Assembly: GCA_020744225.1 (NCBI GenBank)
Contig: JAGMWG010000001.1
Span: 3,286,001-3,350,000 of the forward strand
Reading direction: 5' to 3'
DNA: 64,000 nt
From: Paraphoma chrysanthemicola
Lineage: Eukaryota > Ascomycota > Dothideomycetes > Pleosporales > Phaeosphaeriaceae
Positions 1 to 10,345 of the stretch are shown here, one piece after another. Below the pieces are notes generated by a model. The model ran no database searches. It was not told the origin of the DNA and was given only the letters and a program-made list of their open reading frames with translations. Numbering within the stretch: position 1 is the first letter of the stretch; each line of letters starts with the position of its first letter. The translations under genes and the position numbers were made by a program.

Positions 1-331
1 ATCTAGTCAAGCATACCGGGACTCATTAAGGTGCGCACCGCTGTACGGTATGAACGATCGTCTTTGCTCGTGTCATGTTTCCGCGAGACGTGGGAGAGCG
101 AGCCGACGTAATGCCGTGACGATGAAGATTTCGGCATGCCCGACCTGGCTTTCTCCATAGCCTGATGGATTTTGCATTTCTAAATCAGCACAAGGACATC
201 AGGCTACGGCAACATGATTTTGTAAGGTCAGTAGCATTCTGGTGTCTTAAGCGAGTGGGGGTGGGTCCTTTTCCAGAGTGACGCGACTCCAAGATACAGC
301 AGCTACATCTTTCACGTCCTCTACCTTTGCG
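1..331. other. Intergenic, left edge
   Basis: No coding frame with family-like sequence is visible. It probably holds the 5' flank of the HET gene that starts at 332. The frame of that gene is open upstream to 278, but only through a GTG, so this stretch is treated as leader. Confidence 0.5.
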
Positions 332-2458
332 ATGCAATTCGACTACTCCCGCTCCATGGAAAAATGGAAACCGGCGCGATTTGAAGACGACGCGAAAATC
401 CGCATACTCGACCTGCAGTCACCTCCCTGGTACGCCAGATCGCTGTCCAAGCTCCTGCTGTTCCTTGAATTGCGCCCGATACCCTGGTACCTCAGATGGC
501 TTCCTCGCACCCTGGCGTATCTTGTGCCTTTGCGCGCGACGCTGTCATGGGCTCCTATAGGAAAAGCTGCTCCTGGTCGGGGTTCCATTTCGGATGTTTC
601 CTCGGCAGCTGCAAGCAAGCACTTTCCTTCGTACAAGGCTTTATCGTACACATGGGGAGATGGTATCGTTACTCAAGAGATTCATGTGAATGGAAGTAAG
701 CTTACTATCACCCGTTCACTGGCCCTTGCCTTGCTACACTTGCGACCAACCACTGGGCGTCTTACGCTATGGATTGACCAAATTTGTATAAATCAACTCG
801 ACAATGTCGAAAAATCGGAACAAGTCAAAATGATGGACCGGCTATATCGAAACGCAGACGAAGGTCTTGTATGGTTGGGCTCAACTGCAGATGGGTCTGA
901 TGCGCTCTTCGATGTGCTCAACAAGATGGGCGAGTTCGCCAGCGCATTCAACTTGTTGGGCTACTACACAAAGGACAAGTATCATGAACTGCCACCAATC
1001 CAGCAGGGACTAAACCCTAAGGACCCCAAAACTATTGAATACCACGAGTTTTGTGACAGCATGATGCACGAGTTCACGCATGCATTCTTCAAATCGCTGG
1101 ACCGATTATTTCAACGGCCCTGGTTCTACCGCGCCTGGACAATTCAGGAATACGCGCTTCCCCCAAAGGTGACGCTCGTTTGTGGTTCAAGGACAATCGG
1201 AGCAGAGACACTCATGGTTGTGTTGCAAATGATCTTATCAACCATTGTTGGCAGGCTGATTAAAGATTCGTTTGAGGATCACGACCTCATTGCATTGCTA
1301 GAGACGATACAGGAAATGAACACTTTGCAACCGTTCCAATCCTCACGTCAGCGTCGGAAGGCTTGCGATGAAGGTCGCATCGCCGGCGAAGGCCTCTATC
1401 AAGTACTGAAGAAGATACATGTCCAACAATCCCTCAAGGCTACACAGGGTTGCGACATGATCTATGGAGTGCTTGGACTGGCGAATGATGTACAAGAATT
1501 GGGAATCACCGCGGACTACTCAATCGATGATCACCAGCTGCAAGCAGTGTCGACTTACACGCATACGGCTAGGATTATCATCGGTTCGGGAAAAGTGGAC
1601 CTACTCACATTCGCACAACACAAGAAGAAAGACATGAACCTGCCCAGCTGGGTTCCAGACTGGCGAGCTGGGATTAAGCGCTCCTTTGCTTGGCTTCGAG
1701 ATGAGAATGAGGAGCCAGTCTTCCGTGCGAGCAATGGGCAGCCAGTCGAAATCCACAAGACAGACGATGACAAAGCTCTTGCCTTGATGGGCTACTTGGT
1801 AGACGTTGTCGAGGAAGTTGGCGGCCCATGGGCCGGTGGAAGTAGAGTTGGTCAACCTGCCGAAATCTCCCCATTCGAGGACTACATAACCTATATCTCG
1901 CAAGTGCGACATCTGTGTCTCCTCTCCAAAAGCAAGGGAACCGACATCTACCCCACTTCAGCGCGACGTGACGAAGCTATCTGGAGGATCCCGGTCGCCG
2001 ACCTCGAGCAAGATGAGTCGTACTTGCCGGTCCGCGCTATGTCAGCGTGCAAGATGGGATATGACCAATGTATAGCAACGCTGGATCTGCAGATACAGCT
2101 TCCGTCCTTCGCAACCCCAGAGGAACGTAACGCTCGAGAAGCAGAAGTGTACTCTATGGTTGGAACAAAAGCTACGAATGGACATGCACCAGGACAATTG
2201 GGAAGCTTATATCGCATTCGCATGCAAGCGCTGAAAGGCAAGCGTCCATTTCTCTCTGAGATTGGCTACGTCGGCTTGGGCCCATCGTACATGCGGTCTG
2301 GCGATATAATTGTGGTCTTGTGCGGCGGTACTATACCGTTCATTGTCAGACCGGTCGATGAGGGTAAGTACAGACTCATGGGTGAATGTTATTGCGACGG
2401 CATTATGGATGGTGAGATTGTCAGCCAGAGAGCGAAGGAGGAGATAGTGTTGGTGTGA
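332..2458 (+). CDS. HET-domain protein 1 (708 aa)
   Basis: Single-exon gene for a heterokaryon-incompatibility (HET, PF06985) family protein. The three conserved HET blocks are visible in order: YKALSYTWGD at about residue 100, LWIDQICINQ near 145 and RPWFYRAWTIQEYALP near 270. The C-terminal end (GDIIVVLCGGTIPFIVRP, then GECYCDGIMDGE) is the glycine-rich module that commonly closes long HET proteins. HET domains of known members trigger cell death after fusion of unlike hyphae; whether this one is a recogniser or executor cannot be read from sequence. The start is the ATG at 332; the frame extends to a GTG at 278, which is an unlikely start. It lies 325 bp upstream of a second HET gene on the same strand. 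No signal peptide or membrane segment is obvious. Confidence 0.9.
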   Translation: MQFDYSRSMEKWKPARFEDDAKIRILDLQSPPWYARSLSKLLLFLELRPIPWYLRWLPRTLAYLVPLRATLSWAPIGKAAPGRGSISDVSSAAASKHFPSYKALSYTWGDGIVTQEIHVNGSKLTITRSLALALLHLRPTTGRLTLWIDQICINQLDNVEKSEQVKMMDRLYRNADEGLVWLGSTADGSDALFDVLNKMGEFASAFNLLGYYTKDKYHELPPIQQGLNPKDPKTIEYHEFCDSMMHEFTHAFFKSLDRLFQRPWFYRAWTIQEYALPPKVTLVCGSRTIGAETLMVVLQMILSTIVGRLIKDSFEDHDLIALLETIQEMNTLQPFQSSRQRRKACDEGRIAGEGLYQVLKKIHVQQSLKATQGCDMIYGVLGLANDVQELGITADYSIDDHQLQAVSTYTHTARIIIGSGKVDLLTFAQHKKKDMNLPSWVPDWRAGIKRSFAWLRDENEEPVFRASNGQPVEIHKTDDDKALALMGYLVDVVEEVGGPWAGGSRVGQPAEISPFEDYITYISQVRHLCLLSKSKGTDIYPTSARRDEAIWRIPVADLEQDESYLPVRAMSACKMGYDQCIATLDLQIQLPSFATPEERNAREAEVYSMVGTKATNGHAPGQLGSLYRIRMQALKGKRPFLSEIGYVGLGPSYMRSGDIIVVLCGGTIPFIVRPVDEGKYRLMGECYCDGIMDGEIVSQRAKEEIVLV

Positions 2459-2783
2459 AGCGCCAATGCGACGATAGAACACAATCCCCATCAATGAGGC
2501 TTTCGATTTCAAGATTGCTGCAGCTGTAGATAAGGCTGGGATCCTCAAGCGACGTCGCTTCGATAGTGCGGGGAAGCCTTGCACTGCCACCCCCAAGCCC
2601 GGCGTGCCCAAACGCTGTCATCGAGGCCATGCACTATCTACGAAGAATTATTTACCATGAATGCTGGTGACACACTTACTAGCCAGCCTCGCACGTGCTC
2701 GCCCACCTTCGCAAAGCCAATTCGAGGGCATTGTCCTCGGACCCGTCGCTTCTCTTCCTACATGAACTTGTCGTCATCGCAAC
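2459..2783. other. Intergenic between two HET genes
   Basis: Short spacer of 325 bp between co-oriented HET genes. No conserved coding frame is seen; it must hold the 3' end of the first gene and the promoter of the second. Confidence 0.5.
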
Positions 2784-4487
2784 ATGACCACCGATACATC
2801 AAATTCAACACAATCACCAAACAGAGAGCAATTCAACTATGAAGCACTAGATCTCGATACGTCATCACTCCGGTTACTCAAAGTTCTTCCCACAAAGTCT
2901 GAGGACGGATACTTGCAGCTCAAACTATGGCATGACGACCTATCTACACAGCCGATATACCGCTGCCTGTCTTATCGATGGGGAGATCAAAGTTCTCGCA
3001 AGACGATAGTGCTGGATGGAAAGTTTTTCACGGTCTTAGAGAGCTTGTACCACTTTTTGGAGGAGATGCATATGTATAGTCGAGGTGCGCCACAACAACG
3101 CGCTTACGCAAATGCCCTTTGGGTCGATTCGATCTGCATTGATCAACAGTGCCTGAAAGAACGGGGACATCAGGTCCAATGCATGGGCAAGATTTACGCA
3201 AACGCTCACGAGACATTGGTCTGGCTGGGTGAGCAAAGTCTGTCTGAAGAGCTGCGGGACATACTCGTATCCCCGAGGTATCTTCATGGTCTTGCTAGCT
3301 CGGACCATATTGAACGCCTAAAGGCCTACACGGATCAAGTGGACCAGATTCGATATGACAAATATTGGTCGCGTGCGTGGATTGTCCAGGAGTTACTCCT
3401 AGCGCGATGGGTGACGATCGTTTTCCCGGGACAGAAACGTCTTGATTGGGTCTCACTAGGAGATAAGTTCGCAGCATTCGATGACTATGACAAACACGAC
3501 GTTGCTACACAACTATACTCGTTCCGGCAACAACGGATGTACCTGGCTTCTTGGAAACCAATGACATTTTGGGAATTGATGTATGTCCATCGGAACGCAC
3601 AGTGTTCTGATCATCGCGATCGGGTCTACAGCCTCCTTGGCTTAGTAGACGGGGGTGAACGGTTCCCGGTAGATTATGGCGAAAGTGTGGTTGATCTGTT
3701 CTGGCGAGTTGGCGAACATTTCGATGCATGGGGCGAGCCAGAGCTTGTAAACATACTTCGAATCGCACTATTTCCGAGAGAAGGAAATCACAATTTGGAA
3801 GAGAAAGACATGGAAGACGCCAGGAGGACTAATCCAATCCCTCTTATCAAATCATTGGAAGCGAAGCCCGACTTACAAGTTCGCATAGCTGTGCGACGCG
3901 CAACACCCACTGCGTCGCTGATTTGCCGCCTGACCAAGCGAGCTAAGTGCACATTCAAACACTGTCGCGTTGCGCCGCGAATTCAATGCGGGAACGACGA
4001 TCTCTTGTTGTGCACTAATGCCGACATGGAAGGATTCGACGACCATGGCTGCATTCATGCGCTTGCGCATCCTTTAGATCAACCCGCAGCAGAACGCTTT
4101 GAGATAAGGCTCACAGCACACCATCAAGCCGAGGTCGTTACCACTGTGCTACCACCCACGTCACTGCAGGTACATGACGACGGCACAGAGACTTGGTTCG
4201 GCATCTCGACGTGGAGCTCGCTTTGCAAGGCTCTCGACCAGAAGGCTTTGGACCGAGCAGACCGCGTCAAGCTGCAGGTCCCTGCCATGTACGCCATATG
4301 GATATGGTTTGGAGTACATCCCAATCAGATCGACGAAGAAAACGCAAAACACCATACCGATCTTCCTTCCGCGCTTCATGCGTTACCACCAGGCACGAAG
4401 GTCACCCGGAATTCTATCGAAGTCGCACCAAGCTGTGATGCTGTACGGGCACAGCCATGTATGCTGCGACAAGGCTTGTTTGAGTGA
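2784..4487 (+). CDS. HET-domain protein 2 (567 aa)
   Basis: Single-exon gene with an ATG at 2784. The HET domain lies at the N-terminus: YRCLSYRWGD at about residue 60, ALWVDSICIDQQCLKERGHQ near 110, IYANAHETLVWLGE near 137 and KYWSRAWIVQELLLA near 195, followed by SDHRDRVYSLLGLVDGG, a conserved segment of the family just downstream of the domain. The remainder (about 270-567) has no recognised motif. It is tandem to and co-oriented with the HET gene at 332-2458, but the two are diverged rather than recent duplicates: they differ in length, and the N-terminus of this one lacks the roughly 100-residue leader of its neighbour. Function in vegetative incompatibility is inferred from the family only. 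Confidence 0.9.
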   Translation: MTTDTSNSTQSPNREQFNYEALDLDTSSLRLLKVLPTKSEDGYLQLKLWHDDLSTQPIYRCLSYRWGDQSSRKTIVLDGKFFTVLESLYHFLEEMHMYSRGAPQQRAYANALWVDSICIDQQCLKERGHQVQCMGKIYANAHETLVWLGEQSLSEELRDILVSPRYLHGLASSDHIERLKAYTDQVDQIRYDKYWSRAWIVQELLLARWVTIVFPGQKRLDWVSLGDKFAAFDDYDKHDVATQLYSFRQQRMYLASWKPMTFWELMYVHRNAQCSDHRDRVYSLLGLVDGGERFPVDYGESVVDLFWRVGEHFDAWGEPELVNILRIALFPREGNHNLEEKDMEDARRTNPIPLIKSLEAKPDLQVRIAVRRATPTASLICRLTKRAKCTFKHCRVAPRIQCGNDDLLLCTNADMEGFDDHGCIHALAHPLDQPAAERFEIRLTAHHQAEVVTTVLPPTSLQVHDDGTETWFGISTWSSLCKALDQKALDRADRVKLQVPAMYAIWIWFGVHPNQIDEENAKHHTDLPSALHALPPGTKVTRNSIEVAPSCDAVRAQPCMLRQGLFE

Positions 4488-4842
4488 TGAGGGCTACAGC
4501 AAGACTTAGGCAAAAGGCGACGGGGCCTAGGGAAGTAAGAAGGCGGGATGCGGCACTGCCTGATCAGGAAATCTCGTATATTTATTACACGGACCGTTGC
4601 ATCTCACGTAGGAAGGGGAGGCTGAGTACATGCACTCTCCTGCCTTAACTTCCTTCGATATCCTAATATGCTATGAATAGAGGACACAGGGAATTTCCAA
4701 CGCTCACTCGGGCATGAGGCCTGGAAGGACTCGATCTGAAATTGGACGCTGCGAAACTTTACTTCGCCTAACTACATACGTCCGGCCCATGACATACCAC
4801 TGAGGCAAAGCAACAGCCGAGGATGTGAACGTAGACGCAGGA
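4488..4842. other. Intergenic, converging 3' ends
   Basis: Lies between the 3' ends of a plus-strand HET gene and a minus-strand zinc-finger gene. Nothing else is recognised. Confidence 0.5.
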
Positions 4843-5850
4843 TTAAAATGTCAAATAGCGTGCCAGTCGATCACCCTCTTCACATTTACCTCGTTTACAG
4901 CCTTCGCAAAAGCTTCGCTCATGCGGCAGGCCTTTCTTTGGCTCGTAATATGGCAACTCCATTTCCACCCCTGCCCACTTCTTGAGCCTATATGAGACCC
5001 GCACGATGTACGAATCCTCATCCAGCACAAATGTGCCTAACGCATTGCAGGACTTGCATCTCTGGTTGTACACAAGTGCGCCGTACCCATTGCCATCGTA
5101 TCCTCTTATCTCGATAGGTACCATCCTGCTGGCCCAAATCTGTGCTTTGCAGGAACTATTACGGCACACGAATACGCCCATGACGTGGGTGAGCCATTCA
5201 TTGTTGACCAAGTCTTCGTCATCGTCTTCCTGAAACCATGGTGGGGATATCTCTGGCAAGACTGCTCTTGCGATGTTCTCATGGAGTGCTGGAAATGTGA
5301 AAAACTCTCTCGTCTCTTGTGCGGACTTGGCAGTGCTTTCCTTGAGGACCTTCTCGAGTGTGGTAATCGTGGCTGGATTTACCAATGCAAGCATTCCAGC
5401 ATGTCGTTTGATGATAATAGAAGTCTTATCAAGAGTCACCGGCCGGGATTGAATGCTGCTGGACAATGCACTATCGCGACGACGTTCCAATGAAGCATTC
5501 ACAGAATGTTCGGGTACATCATGGCGGACCCGACACTTCCTTTGGTGGGTCTTCAGTGCTTTCTTGCTGCCAAAACAGCAACTGCAGATTTCACAAGAGA
5601 AAGGCTTTTGATGCACGGGCGAGACCTTCTCATGCTCCTCGAGTACTTCCTTGCTGCCGAAGTTGCGATCGGTTTTCTTATGCACGGGTGAATTCTGCTG
5701 GTGCTGTTCGAGTGCTTCCTGAGTCCCGAAATATTGATGGCAGATGTTACAGAGGATGGTTTTTTTGTGCGCAGGTGAGTCTTGTTGGTGCTGCTCAAGT
5801 GCTTTCTGGCTGCCATAATCGCGATTGCAAGAGAGACAAGAGTAGACCAT
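4843..5850 (-). CDS. C2H2 plus 3CxxC zinc-finger protein (335 aa)
   Basis: Single-exon minus-strand gene with ATG at 5850-5848. The first ~110 residues are an array of finger-like repeats of about 25-27 residues: CLSCNRDYGSQKALEQHQ, then CNICHQYFGTQEALEQHQ, then a unit reading TDRNFGSKEVLEEHEKVSPVH that has lost its CxxC pair, then CEICSCCFGSKKALKTHQ. The linker SPxHKK recurs between units. The C-terminal ~110 residues form a second cysteine-rich module: VCRNSSCKAQIW, QRCKSCNALG and FCEGCKRGKCEEGDR, which fits the 3CxxC zinc-binding family (PF13695). Function is unknown; nucleic-acid or protein binding are both possible. It lies between HET genes and the decayed oxidative cluster. Domain identification is by motif only. 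Confidence 0.85.
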   Translation of the reverse strand: MVYSCLSCNRDYGSQKALEQHQQDSPAHKKTILCNICHQYFGTQEALEQHQQNSPVHKKTDRNFGSKEVLEEHEKVSPVHQKPFSCEICSCCFGSKKALKTHQRKCRVRHDVPEHSVNASLERRRDSALSSSIQSRPVTLDKTSIIIKRHAGMLALVNPATITTLEKVLKESTAKSAQETREFFTFPALHENIARAVLPEISPPWFQEDDDEDLVNNEWLTHVMGVFVCRNSSCKAQIWASRMVPIEIRGYDGNGYGALVYNQRCKSCNALGTFVLDEDSYIVRVSYRLKKWAGVEMELPYYEPKKGLPHERSFCEGCKRGKCEEGDRLARYLTF

Positions 5851-6619
5851 GTTGAATTCAGTTGCGGTATTCTGGTCATTCAGAGTCCAAGATTAGTCGT
5901 GAGTCAAGTCGGTACTAATGGAATTTGTAGAGGTGTTGACCTAGACTTCAGGAATGAAGGAAATGTTTAGCACGACCTTGATGCTGTGCAACCGACAGCA
6001 CTCGGTCTGTCCAATGATGCGGCAACACATGGCGAACCACCATGCAGGTCTGCTTCCCAACAGATCCTGCGAAGGCTTGACGAAAACAATCGCGGAGTAA
6101 TCCGGCCTAACCTGATGCCCACTACATCCACGACACATTTGTCCAGAGATCTCAAGGTTCCGCAACAGTACAGTTTCAGATTAAAACACCGTTAATGCAG
6201 TAAACCTTACTCTATCGAGACATGAAGGCGCGACGCGATCGAATGCTGTTCAGAGGGTTGCTCCTGTATAATTTCTTTGGCGAACATGATCCCGCCTGAC
6301 GCTTGACCCCTCCAGCCATGAACATTAGACGGCCAATTTCCGGCACAGCGAGCACAGCATAGCGAAAGTACTATATAGGCGGTCTTACTGTATAATTATT
6401 CTTCAGTTAGGAAGCCCTTGCTTTCATGAGTTTACGTGGCTTTTAAATGAACTCGTTCTCTTCGTCTGTTCTATCTACCTTACTTAAATCATCTAGGACG
6501 TACGTTTCGTGTTATGAGAACAAGATCTATGTAGCTTTTCCACGGGTTTCTGTTCTCTTTATCTTCGAAGCTACGGTACAATGCACCGGTAGTGGCAATT
6601 TGGTGAGACTGAAGAAGGC
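5851..6619. other. Intergenic
   Basis: No supported gene in this 770 bp. It is AT-rich in its right half. It should include the promoter of the minus-strand zinc-finger gene and the 3' flank of the P450 relic. Confidence 0.5.
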
Positions 6620-7580
6620 TTAAGTATTCTCGATGAAATTCCTCTTATCGAATCCTGGGGCGATCTCGAAGTCAAACGTCGTGACCATACTGTTATCGGA
6701 TCTATTAGCCTGGGGCTCGTATTTACGATCAACCAATAGGAAAGGGCTGAGCTAGCGATATCCACAAACCTACCACACCAGATACATGCGAATCTGTAGC
6801 AGAGCTAGAGGCTTGCCGATGCAAGAATAGGCGCCCAAGGCGAACGGAATGTAGGCATCGGGGGTGTGCGTACCCTTGAAACCATCACTGGGGATCCATC
6901 TCTCAGGAATAAAGTCCCATGGCTTCTCGAACAATCTTGAGTCGTGATGGATGGTCCACGGATGAACGTTAATCTTAGTGACCTCTGGCACATAGATATC
7001 GTTCACCGTGATCCCACCCTTGCTGTTCACGACCCTCTGCATTCCGTTTGGTCCCGGAGGTAATAATCGCAACGCTTCAGAGACACAAGCATTGAGATGG
7101 GGTGCTCGTTTGGTGTCTCCAAGCTGTGCTCACTCGACATCCTTGCTTGGACCCCACAGGTTCTCGCACTCGTCTTTAAGCTTGTAGTATGCTTCCATGT
7201 GAGTCAGTAACCAGTACATCGCCGATCTACACAATGTTTATGATCAGCGTAATTATATCTCATCTGGTATGCGCTGTACCTACGTAATGGCGATGCTTAT
7301 TGTGTCACTTCCGGCTGCAGTTATCATTGGCATTACTCGAATACTCGATAAGTAAAAAGGGTTAACATCGACGTTACTGCAGTAGAGGAAAAGTGCGATT
7401 AATAGGAGCAACAGGCCAAAAATCCAAGAAGGGTGGGCTCATGTTTCTTGACCCAGGCATGTGAAGCCTGTGTGTTTGTTAGCCAAAACATTCATACTGA
7501 GCATAAACTACTTGCCCGACCGATGGCACTGGCCAGCAATGCGAACGTCTCAATACTAGTTGAAGATTTTGGCGTTACGA
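6620..7580 (-). pseudogene. Cytochrome P450 relic, C-terminal half, premature TGA
   Basis: The minus strand reads as the C-terminal half of a fungal P450: I-helix MPMITAAGSDTISIAI just 5' of a GTAGGT..TAG intron, K-helix ACVSEALRLLPPGPNG (ExxR), FIPERWIP, heme loop FALGAYSCIGKPLAL at about 6820-6860, and a last exon ending FDFEIAPGFD with TAA at 6622-6620. The reading frame joining GPSKDVE to AQLGDTKRAPHLN is continuous except for a TGA at 7132-7130. A 10-15 bp intron would be needed to remove it, which is implausible. Pieces of upstream P450 sequence (WVKKHEPTLLGF near 7440) remain, but I find no N-terminal membrane anchor. Known P450s of this kind are ER monooxygenases. Read as a broken, 5'-truncated gene of the cluster at 6.6-12.9 kb. 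Confidence 0.72.
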
Positions 7581-8329
7581 GCCCCATGTCACAGAAATTT
7601 CGAGGTTCGTAGTGCTCTTTGGGTTGACGAGCAGTAAGACCAATAAGAAAAGTGTAAACTCAAGCCGCATATTGAGCAGTCACACTCGAGGTAATAATTT
7701 ATGGAAGCACTTAGCAATGTCCGCTTTCCGCTTGGAACTAGAGACTTACCCCACATTTCTATCCTTGTCGTGTTACAGATTAGCTTCGGCAACCGGGAGC
7801 AATTACTAGTAGCGGCTCACTTCGGAGGTACAGTGGCCAGGAACCTCTGAAAGTGAAGCAGCGTTTACAGCGGGGACTATGGACGCGGTCATCAGGCTCC
7901 GGGGATGGGAGGAAAAAGAATAAGCGAACAAGCATAGTGTGTTTCCCAAATTGCGTAGCGCGTGAAGGGTGTTATGTGATAAGATGTAGTGTCTATTTTG
8001 TGCTTTGTTGAATATTGCAGCTATCTCAATGACCTCAGATGTTTTTGCACACTATCTTGACGCCGTATAGCTTTCGATAACATGTTTTAGGCATATTATC
8101 CATGCTTATATAAGCATTACGTAATCGCCACTATATAGTGGCGCTCTCTGCCCTACCTATTACCATAATCCAACTCTTGACCTCTGCCTCTGGTTTATTA
8201 TAACAGGCTGCATTTCAGGTCTGGATATCAATTGACTCTGATATACTTCTGTTACATATCAAGGAGGGGAAACGCTCTGCTGTTAGGTAATGTTACAATT
8301 CAGGTTGAGATTGAGTGTTGCGGAGGGCT
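7581..8329. other. Intergenic or lost P450 5' end
   Basis: The P450 N-terminus would be expected here if the gene were whole, but no proline-rich hinge or hydrophobic anchor is seen. AT-rich around 7990-8200. No other feature is supported. Confidence 0.45.
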
Positions 8330-8399
8330 CGGATGCTGAAAAGGGATATCTACTCCTTCATCCTCGAACCGACGGACTGTATACTTCATTCGCCTATAA

Positions 8400-9257
8400 A
8401 ACCCGAGAAGTAGCCCTATATGTACCTGCGTGAAGCCCATGAATGTTCTTTTCAGCCTTATGTACGTGTGCGCAAGCCATATTTGCGAGATAGCGTTGAT
8501 CTTGCGCACGGACAAACCGTGTTCACACGGATATTGTGCGAAGCCGGAAGACTCTGAGCTAGAGTACGGGCTAAGCCGGTCACAGCGGATTTCGATGTCT
8601 ATCGTAAACGTTGGTGCAAATTGGACCACGGCGGAGCTAATCATTACATTGTAGAATGGCGTGTCCGGAGGACATACTACCCCCGAAACGGAAGATATCA
8701 AGATCAGAGATTTATCGTCTGCGGCCGTAGCATTTTGACGGAAATAGGCCAAAGCGATCCGACTGAAGTATGCCGTGCCTCGGACGTTGACATCGAAAAC
8801 AGTGGTTGAAGGCACCTAGGCGGCATGAGAAAAGCCCAGAGCATAATGGCAAAGACACATACCTCCTTAACAGACTCCAAATCTAGGGAAACATCGAATG
8901 GGTCGGGTTTGGGCTCGTATATGCCCGCATTGCTCACAGCGTGATCGACTGTACCAAACCTTTTGTGCGCTTCTTGGAACAAGTTCAGTATGTCTAGGTA
9001 CTCGGCCGCATTTCTGTTCAAAAATGTGGCTCCCGTCTCTGCTGCAACCTGTCGCCCTAACACCTCATTGAGGTCGCCAAATACGACGTGGGCACCACTC
9101 TTGAAAGCAAGTCTGACAATTGCAGCGCCAATGCCCGATGCACCCCTTGTCAGAAGTTTGACAAAGGCAATAAGTAGAGTTCGTAGATACAAACCTGTCA
9201 AATTAATGTCCTGTCCTTCAGCGAACTTAGATCCTTGCTGATCTTGGTGAATGACAT
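8400..9257 (-). pseudogene. Short-chain dehydrogenase, disrupted at cofactor motif
   Basis: Minus-strand, multi-exon SDR. The start ATG at 9257 gives MSFTKISKDLSSLKDRTLI. Exon 2 (8863-9145) carries GASGIGAAIVRLAFKSGAHV, FGDLN and VDHAVSNAGIYEP; exon 3 (8648-8815) carries FDVNVRGTAYFSRIAL and ILISSVSG; exon 4 (from 8598) carries TSKSAVTGLARTLAQSL and NIRVNTVCP. Introns 8816-8862 and 8599-8647 splice cleanly and restore the catalytic YNTSK, so that part looks functional. At the first junction, however, the frame reads TTA ATT TGA, and no GT..AG choice restores the expected TGGASGIG; the alternative frame gives one residue too many. A small deletion near 9200-9202 is the simplest reading. The C-terminus beyond NTVCP is also not recognisable. 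Family members are NAD(P)-dependent oxidoreductases. Confidence 0.65.
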
Positions 9258-9646
9258 GTTGCGGCTGATTAACAGAGAATTTGTCGTAACGATAATTGTA
9301 CGTCAGACACCAAGAACGAAGACACTTCAATAGATACGTCTTGCCTTGCATGTGCACTTATACCTGGTGGCCGAGAATGTCTGTGCTTGTTGTCGGCAAG
9401 AATTGATTCCAGAGTCCGGACCGTTCCCCACCCGGAACATGCCAACAACGAGTATGAGAACACGTCATGTGCACCTATCTCAAATGCGGGGGTTCAGCTG
9501 AAGGTTGGGTTAGTGATCGGGCAAGATCTAAGGTTGCCTCCGGAGTCCGGCGGTAATTCCGGACTTGCCTGCCAAGTGGGGCTAGCATGCAGTATAGAAT
9601 TATATTTTGTTTCCTCACATTTCCAACGCTTTTCGAGACACGTGCA
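9258..9646. other. Divergent promoter region
   Basis: 389 bp between the divergent starts of the SDR (minus) and the ABM-like gene (plus). It may once have driven both; no motif is recognised. Confidence 0.45.
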
Positions 9647-10345
9647 ATGGGTGCAGTCACGGAGTTCGCGTTCATCCCATTCCGACCGGGAACAGACATT
9701 GAAGATGAGAATATCTCTGAAGGACAGATAATGGCACAAATGCTGGCCAAAGGGAAGATTGCTCCAAGTGTCCAAGCGAATTATTGGGGCAAACAAACAG
9801 ATCCTTCACATTTCGTACCTCTTCTGCTTGGTGAGAGGCATTGGTTTCGCGTCATGATTACAAGACTATTCACGACAGCAGACTGGGACTCTCTAGATGC
9901 ACATAAGGCATATATGGCAAGACCTGATTACGGAGCTTTTCTCGCAGCCGCGCAATCCATGGTGGACCCCGAGGAACAGGCAGGACTATTCCATGTACTA
10001 TTTTAGCCGCACCCGCCTTTATGTCCTTCACTGTCACCATTATGCGAAGTAATCCGGATTTACTTCCCAGAGGGTCTTGCAACAGACTCCCAGAAGGAGT
10101 TTACCACGTCTTTTGGCAATTTCGTGGAAAAGCTGTCAGATGCTCCGGTGAAGGGATCTACTGGGAATGTGTCGAGCGGCTGGGCGTTGGAGACTGTGCT
10201 CAAGGAAGGAGAGACGAAGAAGGTCTTCGTAGGTCTTGTCGGGTGGGATGGATCAGAAAGTGCATCTGCCTTCAAGTCGAGTGATGATTATAAGGAGATT
10301 GCAGGTGAGGTCCTTAGCTATCCTTCTGCTGCGGAGGTTGTCTAA
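9647..10345 (+). pseudogene. ABM-superfamily-like protein with in-frame TAG
   Basis: Starts at the ATG at 9647 (MGAVTEFAFIPFRPG), typical of fungal antibiotic-biosynthesis-monooxygenase-like dimeric barrel proteins. An intron at 9831-9878 (GTGAGA..ACAG) joins FVPLLL to ADWDSLDAHKAYM. The frame then runs to FHVLF, meets TAG at 10004-10006, and continues in the same frame as PHPPLCPS, VIRIYFPEGLATDSQKEF, FVEKLSDAP and GWDGSESASAFKSSDDYKEI to TAA-like termination at 10345. The second half is clearly homologous-style sequence (a second barrel repeat with WDGSESASAF parallel to WDSLDAHKAY), so the TAG is read as a nonsense mutation, about 107 codons into a 216-codon gene. A 12-bp intron ending in TTTTAG is the only splice escape and is too short. 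It is unclear whether the first barrel alone is made. Confidence 0.7.

Noticed and set aside
278..331. N-terminal extension of HET protein 1 from a GTG
   Set aside because: GTG is not a normal nuclear start; the in-frame ATG at 332 precedes the conserved part.
9995..10006. Mini-intron GTACTATTTTAG removing the TAG of the ABM-like gene
   Set aside because: Twelve bases is below any workable spliceosomal intron and lacks a branch site.
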